From Laguncularia racemosa (lineage: Eukaryota; Streptophyta; Magnoliopsida; Myrtales; Combretaceae): a stretch of 64,000 nt of DNA. A program made the translations under genes and the position numbers. Shown piece by piece: positions 11,593 to 23,112 of this stretch (its first letter is position 1; each line of letters opens with the position of its first letter). The notes beneath the pieces are model-generated. The model did no database searches. It was not told where the DNA came from and worked only from the letters and a program-made list of their open reading frames with translations. The stretch spans positions 3,968,001 to 4,032,000 of the forward strand of contig JBBMOL010000021.1 in the NCBI GenBank assembly GCA_037954665.1, in the 5' to 3' direction.

Positions 11593-12800
11593 TGATAGGA
11601 ATCAAAATCCTATAAGACCTATCATTAGGGCAAGAACCAAAGGATTTCGAATCTTGGCAATGAGGGCCCATTTTGAGCAAATCGACCCTAGAATTATTTG
11701 CTTACTAACCTCTTTTCTCTTATTCATGTATTATATAATCCAACAGGTACACTTATCAGGCTTTACAGGGCGACGAACAACTTCACTAAAACTCAGCTTG
11801 TGGGTTATCCATAGACCAACATAAACTGGTGATGAGCTAGGCCGACGAATCCTATGGAAGAGCTAGCATCTTGAAGACTAATTTTTATATATTTGTTATT
11901 TACTTAGACTATTTTATGTTGTATTTTCTTTTAGGATACTTTCATTTTGATTGTAATTTTCATTTAGGATCGGCCACCCTAAAACTGGCATAGTTGTAAT
12001 TTTGTGTATTTTCTAACCCTAAAGGGAGCAAGTATAAATACTTTCTTAAAGTAGGGTTTGAAGAGACTATTTTTCAGATTTGAACATACACTTTACGTGA
12101 GGGAATTAAGGTTCTTCCTAGTTCATTTTGTCTTATCAATTTCAATCCCAAGAATTGAAATTGTGGCGAGTGCAATAAGGGGAAATTGTGAGTTATATTA
12201 ATTTCTTATTGTTGTGTTTCTTTTCATCTCTAGTGAGTCATATCTAAGGTTGGATTGAAGTCTTCTTGGACAGATTTTGATTGCATTTGTAATCAAATTA
12301 TCATTGCATAATTGTTTGGCTTTTAGCACTTGTTAGTACCATCAATTTGTCATTATACTTGTGGCGTGGAATTTCTTTGTTGTGAAGAGGAGCACGGTTT
12401 TAAATTTGTGTATTGTTGATTAGGATTCTCTTGGAATTTAAGTTGGTTAATTGATTCAATTGAGGATTATCATCTTTGCGGATTTCATCTCCTTTATTTT
12501 ATTATTTGATTCATTATCCATCAATTAGGGTTCACGCAAATTGTCCCTCTTGCGAACTGAATTTGTTCTTGTCTTTTGAGGTGTATATTTGGGTTGTTTG
12601 ATTGTGCTTAATTCCCTTTTAGGCACATCATCTTTTGGTATCAGTGCTATATCATATTTGGATTTAAGATTGAATACACCTTAATTGAAGAATTGGTTAC
12701 ATTCATTGGAAATTGACACCATTTTTCATGTGATTGAGACTAGTTTGATTGTCTTTCAAATTGGTTTTATACGTGCTTAATCTTGGTTTTATTCACATCA
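11593..12800 (+). mobile_element. Solo LTR D (non-autonomous family)
   Basis: 1208 bp, beginning tgataggaatc and ending attcacatca, flanked by gatgt (11588-11592) and gatgc (12801-12805), a 5-bp duplication with one transition. It matches the LTRs of element C. The first 100 bp retain a reading frame with the PIIRARTKGF segment also seen across the 3' LTR start of element C, like the PITRTRVKRF segment of the CRM-like pol. An embedded LTR end (aggcacatca ending 12630) is followed by an intact primer-like ttttggtatcagtgc, 170 bp before the true end. TATA box near 12034. Confidence 0.82.
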
Positions 12801-12805
12801 GATGC

Positions 12806-13124
12806 CAACCACCTTATGTTCTCTATGTACCATCACATAGTGTTAACAATCTTCAAATATGAAAGTTCTATATCATGAATATCCCATTAATCACATTGCT
12901 AAATATGATTATTAAATTTATTTATTTAGGTGACCATTCAAATTCACAAACAATCACAATACTTATACATATCTGTAGCTAACACACAATTTACTCACAT
13001 AATTAGGCACATCGTCATTTGATATTAAGTTGGTTTACTTAGTCAAGGCAAATCAAACAAGCACAAGCACAAGCACAGGCACTACCCATAATCTCCAAGC
13101 AAGATTCAATTTTTAATTTATCAA
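12806..13124. other. Intergenic DNA, nothing recognised
   Basis: AT-rich, with a short acaagcacaagcacaagc run near 13055-13075. No supported feature. Confidence 0.4.
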
Positions 13125-13399
13125 TCATACAATTTTAGGTGCACTATAGTACAGACTCAAACAAGCATAATAATCATAGAAAGTAATTCACTTGACCATC
13201 ATACTTAGTCATAGTAATCTTCAGGTATGGATTTAATAAGGAAATCCTTAAAATACGTGCTAGCTAAGTGAATAATAACCACTAATTATTTATCTAATAT
13301 CATAATCAAAAGAAACTAATTGAAGTGACTAAATTTATTCACTTTTCTCATCTTCACCTAAATTTCAAATAATTTAATTTTAATTCTTTCATCAATAAG
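13125..13399. repeat. Dispersed repeat K, copy 2 (left part; continues at 24077)
   Basis: Aligns with 600-850. The rest of the copy lies at about 24077-24200, on the far side of element C. The ataag at 13395-13399 is repeated at 24072-24076. Confidence 0.55.
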
Positions 13400-14437
13400 T
13401 GATGTGCTTAAAAGGGGATTGAGCACAATCAAAACAACCCAAATATATACCTCAAAAGACAAGAACAAATTTGGTTCAAAGGCAAGACAAATTGCGTGAA
13501 CCTTAATTGATGGAAGATGAACCAAATGATAAAATCAAAAGATGAAATCCACAAAGATGATAACTCTCAATTGAATCAAATAACCAACTTAAGTTCTAAG
13601 AGAATTCCAATCAACAATATACAAATAAAAGCAGTGACCCTAGCTCACAACCAAGAGAATTCCATACCACAAGTGTAATGACAATTTGATGGTGATAACA
13701 AATGCTAAGAACCAATCAATTAAGTAATAATAATTTGATTACAAATTCAATCAAATCTGACCAAGAAGCTTCCAAAAACAACCTTATATATTACACACTA
13801 GAGAAGAAAAGAAATCACAATAAAATGAAATTGATATGACTCATAATTTCTCCTTGTTGCACTCGCCACAATTCCAATTCTTGGGATTGAAATTGAGAAG
13901 AGAAAATAAACTAGGAAGAACCCTAATTCCCTCACGTAAAGTGTATGTTCAAATCTGAAATATAATCTCTTCAAACCCTACTTTAAGTAAATATTTATAC
14001 TTGCTCCCTTTAGGGTTAGAAAATACACAAAATTTCAACTATGCCACTTTTAGGGTGGTCGGTCCTAAATAAGATTTACAAGCAAAATGAAAGTGTCCCA
14101 AAAGAAAATACAACATAAAATAGTCTAAAGAAATAATTATGAATAAAAATAGTCTTTATCATGCTAGCTCTTCCATAAGATTCGTCGGCTTAGCTCATTG
14201 CCCATTTAAGTCGGTCCATGGATAACCCACAAGTTGAGTCTTAGAGAGTTTTTCCATCACCCTGTAAGGCATGATAAGTGTGCATGTTGGAATATACAAT
14301 GCATGAATAAGAGAAAAGGGGTTAGTAAACAAATAATTCTAGGGTTGGTGTGGTCAAAATGGGCCCTCATCGCCAAAATTTGAAATCCTCTAGTTCTTGC
14401 CCTAATGATAGGTCTTATCGGATTTTGATTCCTATCA
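13400..14437 (-). repeat. Element C 3' LTR (short form)
   Basis: Ends (sense) in the inner terminus: the + strand reads tgatgtgcttaaaagg at 13400, directly next to the target duplication. TATA box on the minus strand at about 13988-13998. Its sense start near 14437 continues the upstream reading frame into a PIIRARTRGF segment. Confidence 0.82.
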
Positions 14438-15010
14438 TCTCCTAAGGTCTCAAAAAGATTTGTCCTCAAATCTGATAGATCAAATGCAGTAGAGACTCTA
14501 TTTTCTCCTAGCAAGCCACTTGAAGAAGTATCACTGTAGAATCCCAATATCTAAAATACCACAGGGGGTGATTGCTTTCTCTCCTCCATTTCTAAGATAT
14601 ATCTCATCTGCAACACAAATAATGATCCATTATTCACTGAGGTCTCCCTTATCTCAACCCGTTCCACTGATATTGTTTCCTCCTTTTCTAACTCATTTGT
14701 ATGTCACTGATTCTCATGGTCTTCTAATGGTTGGCCCAATTGCTCATTGCCCTCTAAAATCGTTGAAGGTGAACACAACTGTCTCTGAACAGTCTGGCTC
14801 TCTGATGATAGGCTCATCTGACTTTAACCCTCAGAATCCTCCAATGGTTTACTCAACTACTCATGAGCCTCTAGTACCTTTGAATGTGAACACAACTGCC
14901 TCTGAATAGTTTGGTTCTCTAGCAGTCTGCTCATCTGAATATGATCATTAGGATCTTCTAATGGTTTGCACATCTGTGTCTGACAAATTTTGTGCTCTAA
15001 GGGTTGGTTC
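14257..15010 (-). pseudogene. Element C protease-distal coding region with tandem peptide repeats
   Basis: After the protease the minus-strand frame continues through imperfect units of about 35-40 residues (around 14740-15000). Each holds a QRQLCS-like block and a QPLEDHE or KPLEDSE-like block, and there are at least three related units. It then enters a DLRTNLFETLGDD segment, crosses the polypurine tract (14438-14447) and reads into the 3' LTR. TAG and TAA stops occur where repeat partners have Gln codons. Function unknown; the terminal part parallels the CRM-like pol C-terminus. Confidence 0.55.
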
Positions 15011-15012
15011 AA

Positions 15013-15615
15013 CTACTCATGGCCCACTGAAGGTCTACTGATGTGTTGCTGAACCTTTTGAACCTTTGAAGGCGACATCAGATTTAGAATAATTCGTTTT
15101 CCTTCCTTTTGGAATACATAAGTATTCCTAAAGCCATCATGTAAGACCCTCCTGTTATATAACCAAGGCCTGCCAAGCAATATATGGGATGCACACATAG
15201 GCAAAATATCACACTTAATCTCATCAAAGTATTTATTTCCTACACTGAATGGTACCCTAGTTCTTTGGGTCACATGCAAACTCCCCTGATCACTAAGCTA
15301 ATGTAATGTATACGGTTCAGGATGTAGAGTAGTAGCAAGTTTTAGTTTCGATACTAACGATGTTGCTACCACATTAGTACAACTACCACCATCAACTATA
15401 AGGACACATAAATTTCCTTGTACCCTACAAGAGGTATGGAACAAGTTTTTCCTTTGTTTATCATCCTTAGTAGTAAATGTAGTCAATATCCGGTGCAATA
15501 CATTAGTATAATGAAACATCTCACTAGACATGATTGTGTTCAAACCCAAAAACATAATAATTATTTTCACACTTCCACGGTTCAAGTACACAACCAAGCC
15601 ACAAATGAAGTACAC
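15013..15615 (-). pseudogene. Element C aspartic protease
   Basis: Two frames, 15298-15615 and 15013-15279, form one retropepsin-like domain broken by a stop near 15297. The active-site segment reads LIVDGGSCTNVVA (DGG in place of DSG, as in CRM-like element 1). The ILLGRPWLY motif follows near 15170, then a DGF..TYVF segment as in A and B. There is no gag core or zinc knuckle upstream, unlike A and B, so this copy encodes essentially protease plus tail. Confidence 0.7.
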
Positions 15616-17052
15616 TCAACTGCTTTCAAGTAGATAGAATTAAATTCAACAAGTGTTTAAGTAACTAGTTCAATTACTTTCACACTTTATTGACTTGTTT
15701 GAATTTTAAATTCTACTACTCAACTTTCCTTATTCTTGCCTTGGTTTCTCACCACTTAAATACATAATTGGCAGAAATTAAATACATATACAATACTCAA
15801 TTCATCACCACACAACTCCCCTTTTACTCATGGTCCCAATATGTTCACGCCACTAGCAACAATTATCTTTACAACACAAATAATAATCAACGCCAAATAT
15901 ACATACCCTTCACTAAGTTTACAAAAACACAACACTATATACACTCCTCTTCAAGCAACGGTGCACTTTCCCCACTTCCACACAAATATCAAACCGCAAC
16001 TTTAACAACAAAGATAACTCAAATTTCAAATTCAAAATGAGTTCAATAATTGCAATATTCCACAAATGGTAAGAGGTTTTTTCAAATTCAAAAGACACAC
16101 AATTAACTATGACTTAATGTGTATTTGAGATTTCAAATTGACCTCTTAATGTATACTTCAATTCTGATTTCAAATTTGAAAATAATAATTGTGATTCCTC
16201 TAATTTCCGAAAATGCACACACTACACAATTCTACTTCACAATTAAAACACCACTCTTCCCCTTCATGGTTTGCTATCCATGCACTACACTCTCACACTT
16301 TAGCCTCAATGTGCAGCACCTTACTCCACACAAATCCACAAATTCACAACGCCACACACACTTACACACACAACAAGTCACACCACCACTCACACTAAAC
16401 ACATACAACTTCACTAAACTTTTACAAACACAACTCTACACACATATATCTTTTATACACGTTGTAGCACACACATACACACTCTTCCACACTTGAATTT
16501 CTCCACTTCTATATAAGCTTCAAACCGCAACTCACAACAAAAGGCAGCTCAAATTCAAATTCAAATTCAAAATGAGATCACTAATTGCAATATTCCACAA
16601 ATAGTAAGGAGCCACTTTTAAATTCAAATGAACACACAATTACTTCTATCACTTAATGTATGTTTTGAATTCAAATAACTTCCTTAACCCACACACTCAC
16701 TTCTGAAAATTGTACACTTAGCCCTCCTTATGTTCGAATCACTCCAAGTAAAAATACACCTCTACTTCTTCACAATTGAGGCAACTTCAAGTTATAACTT
16801 TTGAATCACAAGATGTGCTACTATTCCTTTTTTTTTTAACACCAAAATATCAATCAAATGGAGCTTCAACAAGACCTCAAAACTCACTCCAAAAAGCAGC
16901 AAGTTCAACTCCCCAAGCAAAATAATCATGCCACTTCAAGTAACAAAAACCAACAATTCAATTTTTACTCTCAATTTCGGAATGAAGTTGTAAGATCAAG
17001 AACCCTAGATTTCTGAAATACAAAATCAAATAACCCCTTGTCACAACCACAA
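15616..17052 (-). other. Element C leader
   Basis: Non-coding, with repeated blocks such as aattgcaatattccacaaat (about 16048 and 16586), each near a taag or agtaagg motif and followed by ttcaaattcaaa. These are the reverse complement of the element A leader blocks. Small open frames on either strand here are not supported as genes. Confidence 0.5.
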
Positions 17053-17239
17053 GCTCTGATACCAAAAGATGATGTGCCTAAAACTAAGATTAAGCACATA
17101 CAAAACCAATTTGAAAGACAATCAAACTAGTCTCAATCACATGAACAATGGTGTTAATTTCCAATGAATGTAACCAATTTTTCAATTAGGGTATGTTTAA
17201 TCTTAAATCCAAATATGATATAGCTCTGATACTAAAAGA
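17052..17239 (-). promoter_or_regulatory. Element C double primer-binding sites
   Basis: Two initiator-Met primer-like sites in tandem on the minus strand. The outer one (+ strand agctctgataccaaaaga, about 17052-17069) adjoins an LTR-terminus-like tgatgtgcc at 17070. The inner one (+ strand agctctgatactaaaaga, about 17222-17239) adjoins the true 5' LTR end at 17240. Because the 3' LTR at 13400 ends at the inner terminus, the inner site primed the last round. Confidence 0.75.
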
Positions 17240-18093
17240 TGATGTGCCTAAAAGGGGATTAAGCACAATCAAAACAAACCAAATATATACCTCAAAAGAT
17301 AAGAACAAATTCGGTTCAAAGGCAAGATAAATTGTGTGAACCTTAATTGATGGAAGATGAACCAAATGATAAAATCAAGAGATGAAATCCACAAAGATGA
17401 TAACTCTCAATTGAATCAAATAACCAACTTAAGTTCCAAGATAATTCCAATCAACAATACACAAATTAAAGCCGTGATCTTAGCTCACAACCAAGAGAAT
17501 TCCACGCCACAAGTGTAATGACAATTTGATGGTGATAATCAATGTTAAGAACTAATTAATTAAGCAATAATAATTGGATAAGAAATGCAATCAAATATGA
17601 CCAAGAAGCTTCCAATTCAACCCTAGATATTACACACTAAAGAAGAAAAGAAATCACAACAAAATGAATTTGATATGACTCACAATTTCTCCTTGTTGCA
17701 CTCGCCAAAATTCCAATTCTTGGGATTGAAATTGATAAGAGAAAATGAACTAGGAAGAACCCTAATTCCCTCACGTAAAGTGTATGTTCAAATCTAAAAT
17801 ATAACCTCCTCAAACCATACTTTAAGCAAGTATTTATACTTGCTCCCTTTAGGGTTAGAAAATACATAAAATTACAACTATGCCACTTTTAGGGTGGCCG
17901 GTCCTAAATGAGAATTACAAGCAAAATGAAAGTGTCCCAAAAGAAAATACAATATAAAATAGTCTAAAGAAATAGTTATAAATAAAAATAGTCTTCATCA
18001 TGCTAGCTCTTCCATAAGATTCGTTGGCTCAGCTCATCTCCCGTTTAGGTCAGTCCATGGATAAACCACAAGCTGAGTCTTAGTGAGTTTGCC

Positions 18094-18849
18094 TGAGACA
18101 AACCACGCCTACGTGTGACGAAACCCAATACAAATACGTTCGGAATTGCAACCCAAGATGCTAAACAATCAAAGTGGAACCGTGACCCGTTGACTATAGG
18201 TGAGACAAGAACCTTGGTATATTCTATTGACGCCACAATCGGGATGAAAGATCGATTGATAAGTCGGGGTGAACGCCACGGAAGAAATCCAATAAGTTCA
18301 AGGGAAGTTCTTTAGAGAACCAAGAGAGGAATTCTCTCAAAATATGTTATTCAATGTTGTATATGTCTATCCTCCTCTGTTTTCCAACCCTAGCAGCTTA
18401 TATTAGGGCTTACAACTTGTAATAACAAAAGCCCAAAAACGACATAACATAATGAAGTCGCGGAAAAATAACAAACAGGCAATGAAAGCCGGCGGCGTAG
18501 GAGTCGGCGTAGTAGCCGGCGTAGAATGTACGCCGGGTATATAGGCCGGTGGCGTAGTATGCCGGCGTAGTCCCTTTGTCGCGTGCGAATGGCAACACCG
18601 GTTTAAGGCCGGCAACATTTAAGCTAGCGTTGTCATGACCGGCAGCTTTGATCTCCTTGAATGACTTATACAAATGCAAGGTCATTCTCATGGTTGCTCC
18701 ACTCTTTTCCGGCTTCTTGGATCTCCTTTATCAGCCCATTCAGTGCTTCCTTGAATCTTTTCACTCGAGTTCTTGTGATCGGTCTAGGTGGCACTTTTAG
18801 AGGATCCACATTCCACCTTCTAGCTTGGCTCCCATCATGGCTCTCATCA
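18094..18849 (-). repeat. CRM-like element 1, 3' LTR
   Basis: Pairs with 23113-23883. Its sense beginning (right side) encodes the last part of pol, down to about 18666. A GC-rich stretch at 18480-18640 holds many gccggc and ggcgtag repeats, also present in the other LTR and, more weakly, in element 2's LTRs. Confidence 0.85.
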
Positions 18850-19127
18850 TTCCCCTCCTCTTGAAAAGGATTTGTCCTCAAATCGTCGCCTACATCAAAA
18901 GGACTCAGATTAGTAACATTAAAAGTAGCGCTTACTTGATACTCACCTAGGAAATCTATCTTGTAGGCATTATCATTGATGCGCTCAAGAATTTGGAATG
19001 GTCCATTGCCTCTAAGAAGTAATTTAGATTGACACTGCACAGGAAACTGCTCTTTGCGCATGTGAACCCAAACCCAATCTCCAAGTTCAAAGACAGCTTG
19101 TCGACGACCCTTGTTGGCTTGTTTCAC
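18666..19127 (-). pseudogene. CRM-like element 1 integrase C-terminal part
   Basis: It begins in the linker after the catalytic core and includes the GDWVWVHMRKEQF and ILERINDNAYKIDF segments typical of the gypsy integrase C-terminus. It then passes through DDLRTNPFQEEGND at the polypurine tract and ends with a PITRTRVKRF segment inside the LTR. A TAG at about 19131 separates it from the RNase H frame. The upstream HHCC finger and DDE core are absent. Chromoviral C-termini are linked to target-site choice; CRM elements are known to favour centromeres. Confidence 0.75.
18850..18862 (-). promoter_or_regulatory. CRM-like element 1 polypurine tract
   Basis: Minus-strand aagaggaggggaa directly before the LTR start tgatgag. 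It is also coding (pol C-terminus). Confidence 0.75.
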
Positions 19128-19130
19128 ATA

Positions 19131-20639
19131 CTACTCTGTTCTTCGCTCAATGTTTAGCCTTACCTTCTCATGGATCTGTTTAACAAATTCTGATTTCTTC
19201 TTACCATCTAGATTAACATACTCTTCACAAAAATCTCGATCAGTAGCATACAATTCTTTAATATGCTCAAAACCAAGCAATCTAGAACTAAGAGTAGAGA
19301 TAAGAGCATAACTTCTAGAAAGTGCATCAACAACAACATTTTCTTTACCTTGCTTGTAGTAGATGACATAGGGAAATGTTTCGATAAACTCCACCCAACG
19401 AGCATGCCTTTTGTTTAGCTTATGTTGTCCCTTCAAGTACTTTAAGGATTCATGATTAGTGTGGATCACGAACTCTTTTGGCCAAAGATAGTGTTGCCAA
19501 GTCTCCAGCGCTCGAACCAATGCATATAACTCCTTGTCATAAGTAGGGTAGTTCAAGGTTGCCCCACTTAGCTTCTCACTAAAGAATGCAATTGGTCTCC
19601 TCTCCTACATGAGAACTGCTCCAATACCTATTCCTAAAGCGTCACACTCAATTTCAAAGGTTTTAGAGAAATCAAGTAAAGCAGGTAATGGCGCATCAGT
19701 CAGCTTATTTTTAAGCGTCTAAAAAGCCTTCTCTTGTTGCTCTCCCCATCTAAATCCCACGTTTTTCTTGATTACTTCAGTAAGTGGTGCTGCAATGGTG
19801 CTGAAATCCTTCACAAACCTCCTGTAAAAGCTCGCTAGTTCATGGAAACTCCGCACATTACTTACATTAGTTGGACTAGGCCATTCTTGGATCGCACGAA
19901 TCTTCTCTTCATCAACCTGTATTCACTGTGCACTAACAATAAAACCAAGAAACACAAGTTTTTCTATGCAAAAAGTGCATTTTTTGAGGTTAGCATATAA
20001 TTGCTCCTTTCGAAGCACTTCCAAAACATCCCCCAAGTGAGATATATGGTCTTCCAGACTCTTGCTGTAAATGAGGATATCATCAAAATAGACAACCACA
20101 AATTTGTCAATAAAAGTTCTCAAAACACGGTTCATAAGTCTCATAAAAGTACTAGGTGCATTAGTTAAACCGAAAGGCATTACTAACCACTCATATAATC
20201 CATATTTTGTCTTAAATGCGGTTTTCCATTCACTACCTTCTTTCATTTTAATTTGGTGATATCCGCTTTTCAAATCAGTTTTGGAAAAGACACTAGACCC
20301 ATGTAACTCATCTAACATGTCATCTAAGCGAGGAATGGGATGACGATACTTTACCGTGATGTTGTTGATAGCACGGCAATCAACACACATTCTCCATGAC
20401 CCATCCTTCTTAGGCACCAAAATCACAGGCACTGCACATGGACTCATGCTTTCTCTCATGTACCCCTTCTCCATCAAGTCATTAACCTGCCTTTAAAGTT
20501 CCTTTGTCTCCTCTGGATTGCTCCTATAAGCTGGCTTGTTTGGAATAGATGCTCCGGGTACAAGGTCAATCTGGTGCTCAATACCATGAATAGGTGGTAA
20601 CCCCTTTGGAATCTCCTCAGGGAAGACATCTTCAAAGTC
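19131..20639 (-). pseudogene. CRM-like element 1 reverse transcriptase and RNase H
   Basis: Reverse transcriptase from about 20639: ILVPKKDGSWRMCVDCRAIN, then KTDLKSGYHQI, MPFGLTNAPSTF, and the catalytic VVYFDDILIYS at about 20060-20090. RNase H follows with IECDALG, FFSEKLSGA, YDKELYALVRALETWQHYLW and QGKENVVVDALSR. It ends in an FCEEYV segment joined directly to NLDGKKKSEFV, the post-core integrase linker. Stops lie near 20640, 20492, 19920, 19721, 19606 and 19131. All but the TGA near 19920 fit a C-to-T change at a Gln codon. Confidence 0.85.
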
Positions 20640-21566
20640 CTACACAATAGACATAACCACACTAGGCAAAGAGTTAAAAAGTTCGTTAGTATTCAAACAA
20701 GTTTCCTTAAAAACTAGCAACAACATGGGTTGTTTCATCACTAACGCTCTCCTCACTACACTCGCTCTTGCCACACAACTCTCATTTTGCAAGGCTGCAC
20801 TCTCCTTTTCACTCACCACCAAAGTTGATTCCCCATCAACTTGGCCTCTCACACTCTTTCCAGCCTTCCTCTCTTTTTCCTTTTGATATTGACTTTTGTG
20901 TTCCTTTTCTTTTTCTATGTCTTTTGCTCTCTCACTCTCCCTCTGTTTTTCACTCACCTTATATTTTGCAAAAGATTGTTGTAGCTGCAACTGGTCCTCA
21001 TACACCTATTTAGGTGTTAAGGGTTTAAAATTATAGCTTTTGCCATGGTGAACAAGTGCATACTTATTAGAAAAGCCATCATGAACAACCTTCCTGTTAA
21101 ACTACCATGGCCTCCCCAACAACACATGACACGCCTACATCGGCACTACATCGCATAACACCTCATCCTCATACCTACCGATGCGAAATGTAATCAAGGC
21201 TTGCTTACTCACCTTAGTCTCGCCACTATCATTCAACCACTGCAATTTATATGGGCTAGGGTGTTTAGTAGTCTTGAGCCCCAACCTCTCAACAATGAAA
21301 GTACTCACCACATTAGTGCAACTCCCCCCATCAATGACCAAACTGAAAATATGATCACCTAGATAACATCTAGTATGAAAGATATTCTCTCGTTGCACCT
21401 CCTCTTCTTCCTTCACCTGCACATTCAAAGCTCGCTTCACTACTGCCACTAACTTCCCTACTGCAGGCTCCTTGTCATCACTAGCATCCTCCAATGGAGG
21501 CATATCATCATCTTCACTATCCCCCCCAGTCTCATACTCACCATCATCACGCATAATCATAACTCA
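20640..21566 (-). pseudogene. CRM-like element 1 aspartic protease and charged linker
   Basis: After an acidic stretch (DSEDDDMPPLEDASDD) the retropepsin-like domain has LVIDGGSCTNVVS as active site, near 21320. The frame then breaks at TAG codons in VPM(stop)ACHVLLGRPW and just after. A strongly charged Lys/Glu segment (20640-21005) links protease to reverse transcriptase. Element 2 carries Gln at the first of these stops, which supports C-to-T decay. Confidence 0.75.
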
Positions 21567-22646
21567 TCTATTCGGACATTGACTATCAATATGACCTCTA
21601 CCTTGGCATTTAAAACATTTAATGTCACGATTTCTACGAGTAAAAGAATCAGGTTTACATTGATTACCAGGAGTAAAACCCCCTTACTTCTGCTCTCCTT
21701 TTGGCTTGGTGGGTAAAGACTTTTCTTCCTTCCTCCAATGGTTAGTCTTCCAAGTAGACGAACCAGCACCCTGTTGAAACCGTGCAGTACTACTACCTTT
21801 CCTCCTATGTTGGTTCTCAACCTTTATAGCCATGTGAACCATATCTTCCAATTCCACATAATGATGCAATTCTACTACATTTTGTATCTCTCTATTCAAC
21901 CCAGTAAGAAATCTAGCCATAGTAGCCTCTCTATCCTCCTCAACATTTGCTCTAATCATAGTAACCTCCATCTCCTTGAAATACTCATCCACATTTCGGC
22001 TTCCCTGCTTAAGAGTTTGCAATTTGTTGTGCAACTCACGATAGTAATAAGTAGGAACAAACCGCTTCTTCATCACCCTCTTCATCTCTTCCCAAGACTC
22101 AATAGGTGGTTCGCCATTCCTTCTTCTATTCAACATCAGTTGATCCCACCACACGATGGCATAATCTGAAAATTCAATGGCAGCAAGCTTCACTTTCTTT
22201 CTTCCACTATAATTGTGACAATCAAACACCATCTCTACCTTCTTTTCCCATTCTAAATATGCCTCGGGATCATTCTTTCCTTGGAAAGGAGAAATCTTCA
22301 TCTTTATACTACTCAATTGATTATCCTCTCTATTCCTATCTCCTCTATCTTCCCAATCACTAGTTCCTCTGTTCCTACTACCATAACCTCTATAACTCCC
22401 GATAGAAGGTTCATCAAACTCATCATCAGAATTCTCATCTCCACCCCTTTGTCTTCTATTAGAACAACTCCCCCTCTTACACCCTTGAAAGAAGTTTTTA
22501 GATTGCTCTAGTTTTTGCTCCACCATCTCATGAATTTGTTCCATTGCCTCATGAAACATCCTCTTCATCTCACTCCTCAATGCCTCTATCACTAACCTAG
22601 CATCAAACCTTCCCCTCTCACCTTCAGGAGACTGTTGACGTGACAT
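21567..22646 (-). pseudogene. gag: CRM-like element 1 gag
   Basis: Start taken at 22646 rather than the upstream ATG at 22676, because this Met aligns with the gag start of element 2 at 48317 (both MS-). A long Met- and Glu-rich helical region is followed by an SIKMKISPFQGKNDPEAYLEW segment, the retrotransposon-gag core, and a basic region. After a TAA at 21684 comes a CCHC knuckle (CFKCQGRGHIDSQC, about 21585-21626). The frame ends at a TGA near 21558, where CGA (Arg) would fit. Confidence 0.82.
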
Positions 22647-23096
22647 AGTTCCTGCAATACCGGTTAGTACTAACACAAATATATAGAATTAAGCCTCATG
22701 ATTCACTCCCTTGCGTGTTTCACTCAAAGGATGATATCCCACAATCACTCGTGTATTCTCACAAGCAAGGATGACATCAACTCACCAATCCCTCTTCTCA
22801 ATTCTCTTGGAACTAACCCAAACTACACCAATCCCTTCCGTAGAATTCAAGAACAACTCTAGGGGCTTGAATTTTCCTCTTTTTCTTTCCTTTTTATTGC
22901 CTTTGTTTCGTTCTTTTGTTCACTTTTTTTTTTTTTTTTGTAACAAGATTAATAGGATGCACTACACTACTCAAGAAACAAATAACACTATGAACTTGAG
23001 TACGAAGCTATGACAACACGAAAACTTGATATGAACAATTGGAGTTAGGGTTTTGATGTTACCTTTCTCAAACCGAACTGATGTTTAACAAACCTA

Positions 23097-23112
23097 AGCT
23101 CTGATACCAAAC
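23097..23112 (-). promoter_or_regulatory. CRM-like element 1 primer-binding site
   Basis: Minus-strand gtttggtatcagagct next to the 5' LTR end at 23113. It is complementary to the initiator-Met tRNA 3' end. Confidence 0.85.

Noticed and set aside
18403..18691. Open frames in the GC-rich part of the CRM-like LTRs (also 23409-23724)
   Set aside because: Come from ccggc and ggcgtag repeats in LTRs; the real pol end uses a different frame.
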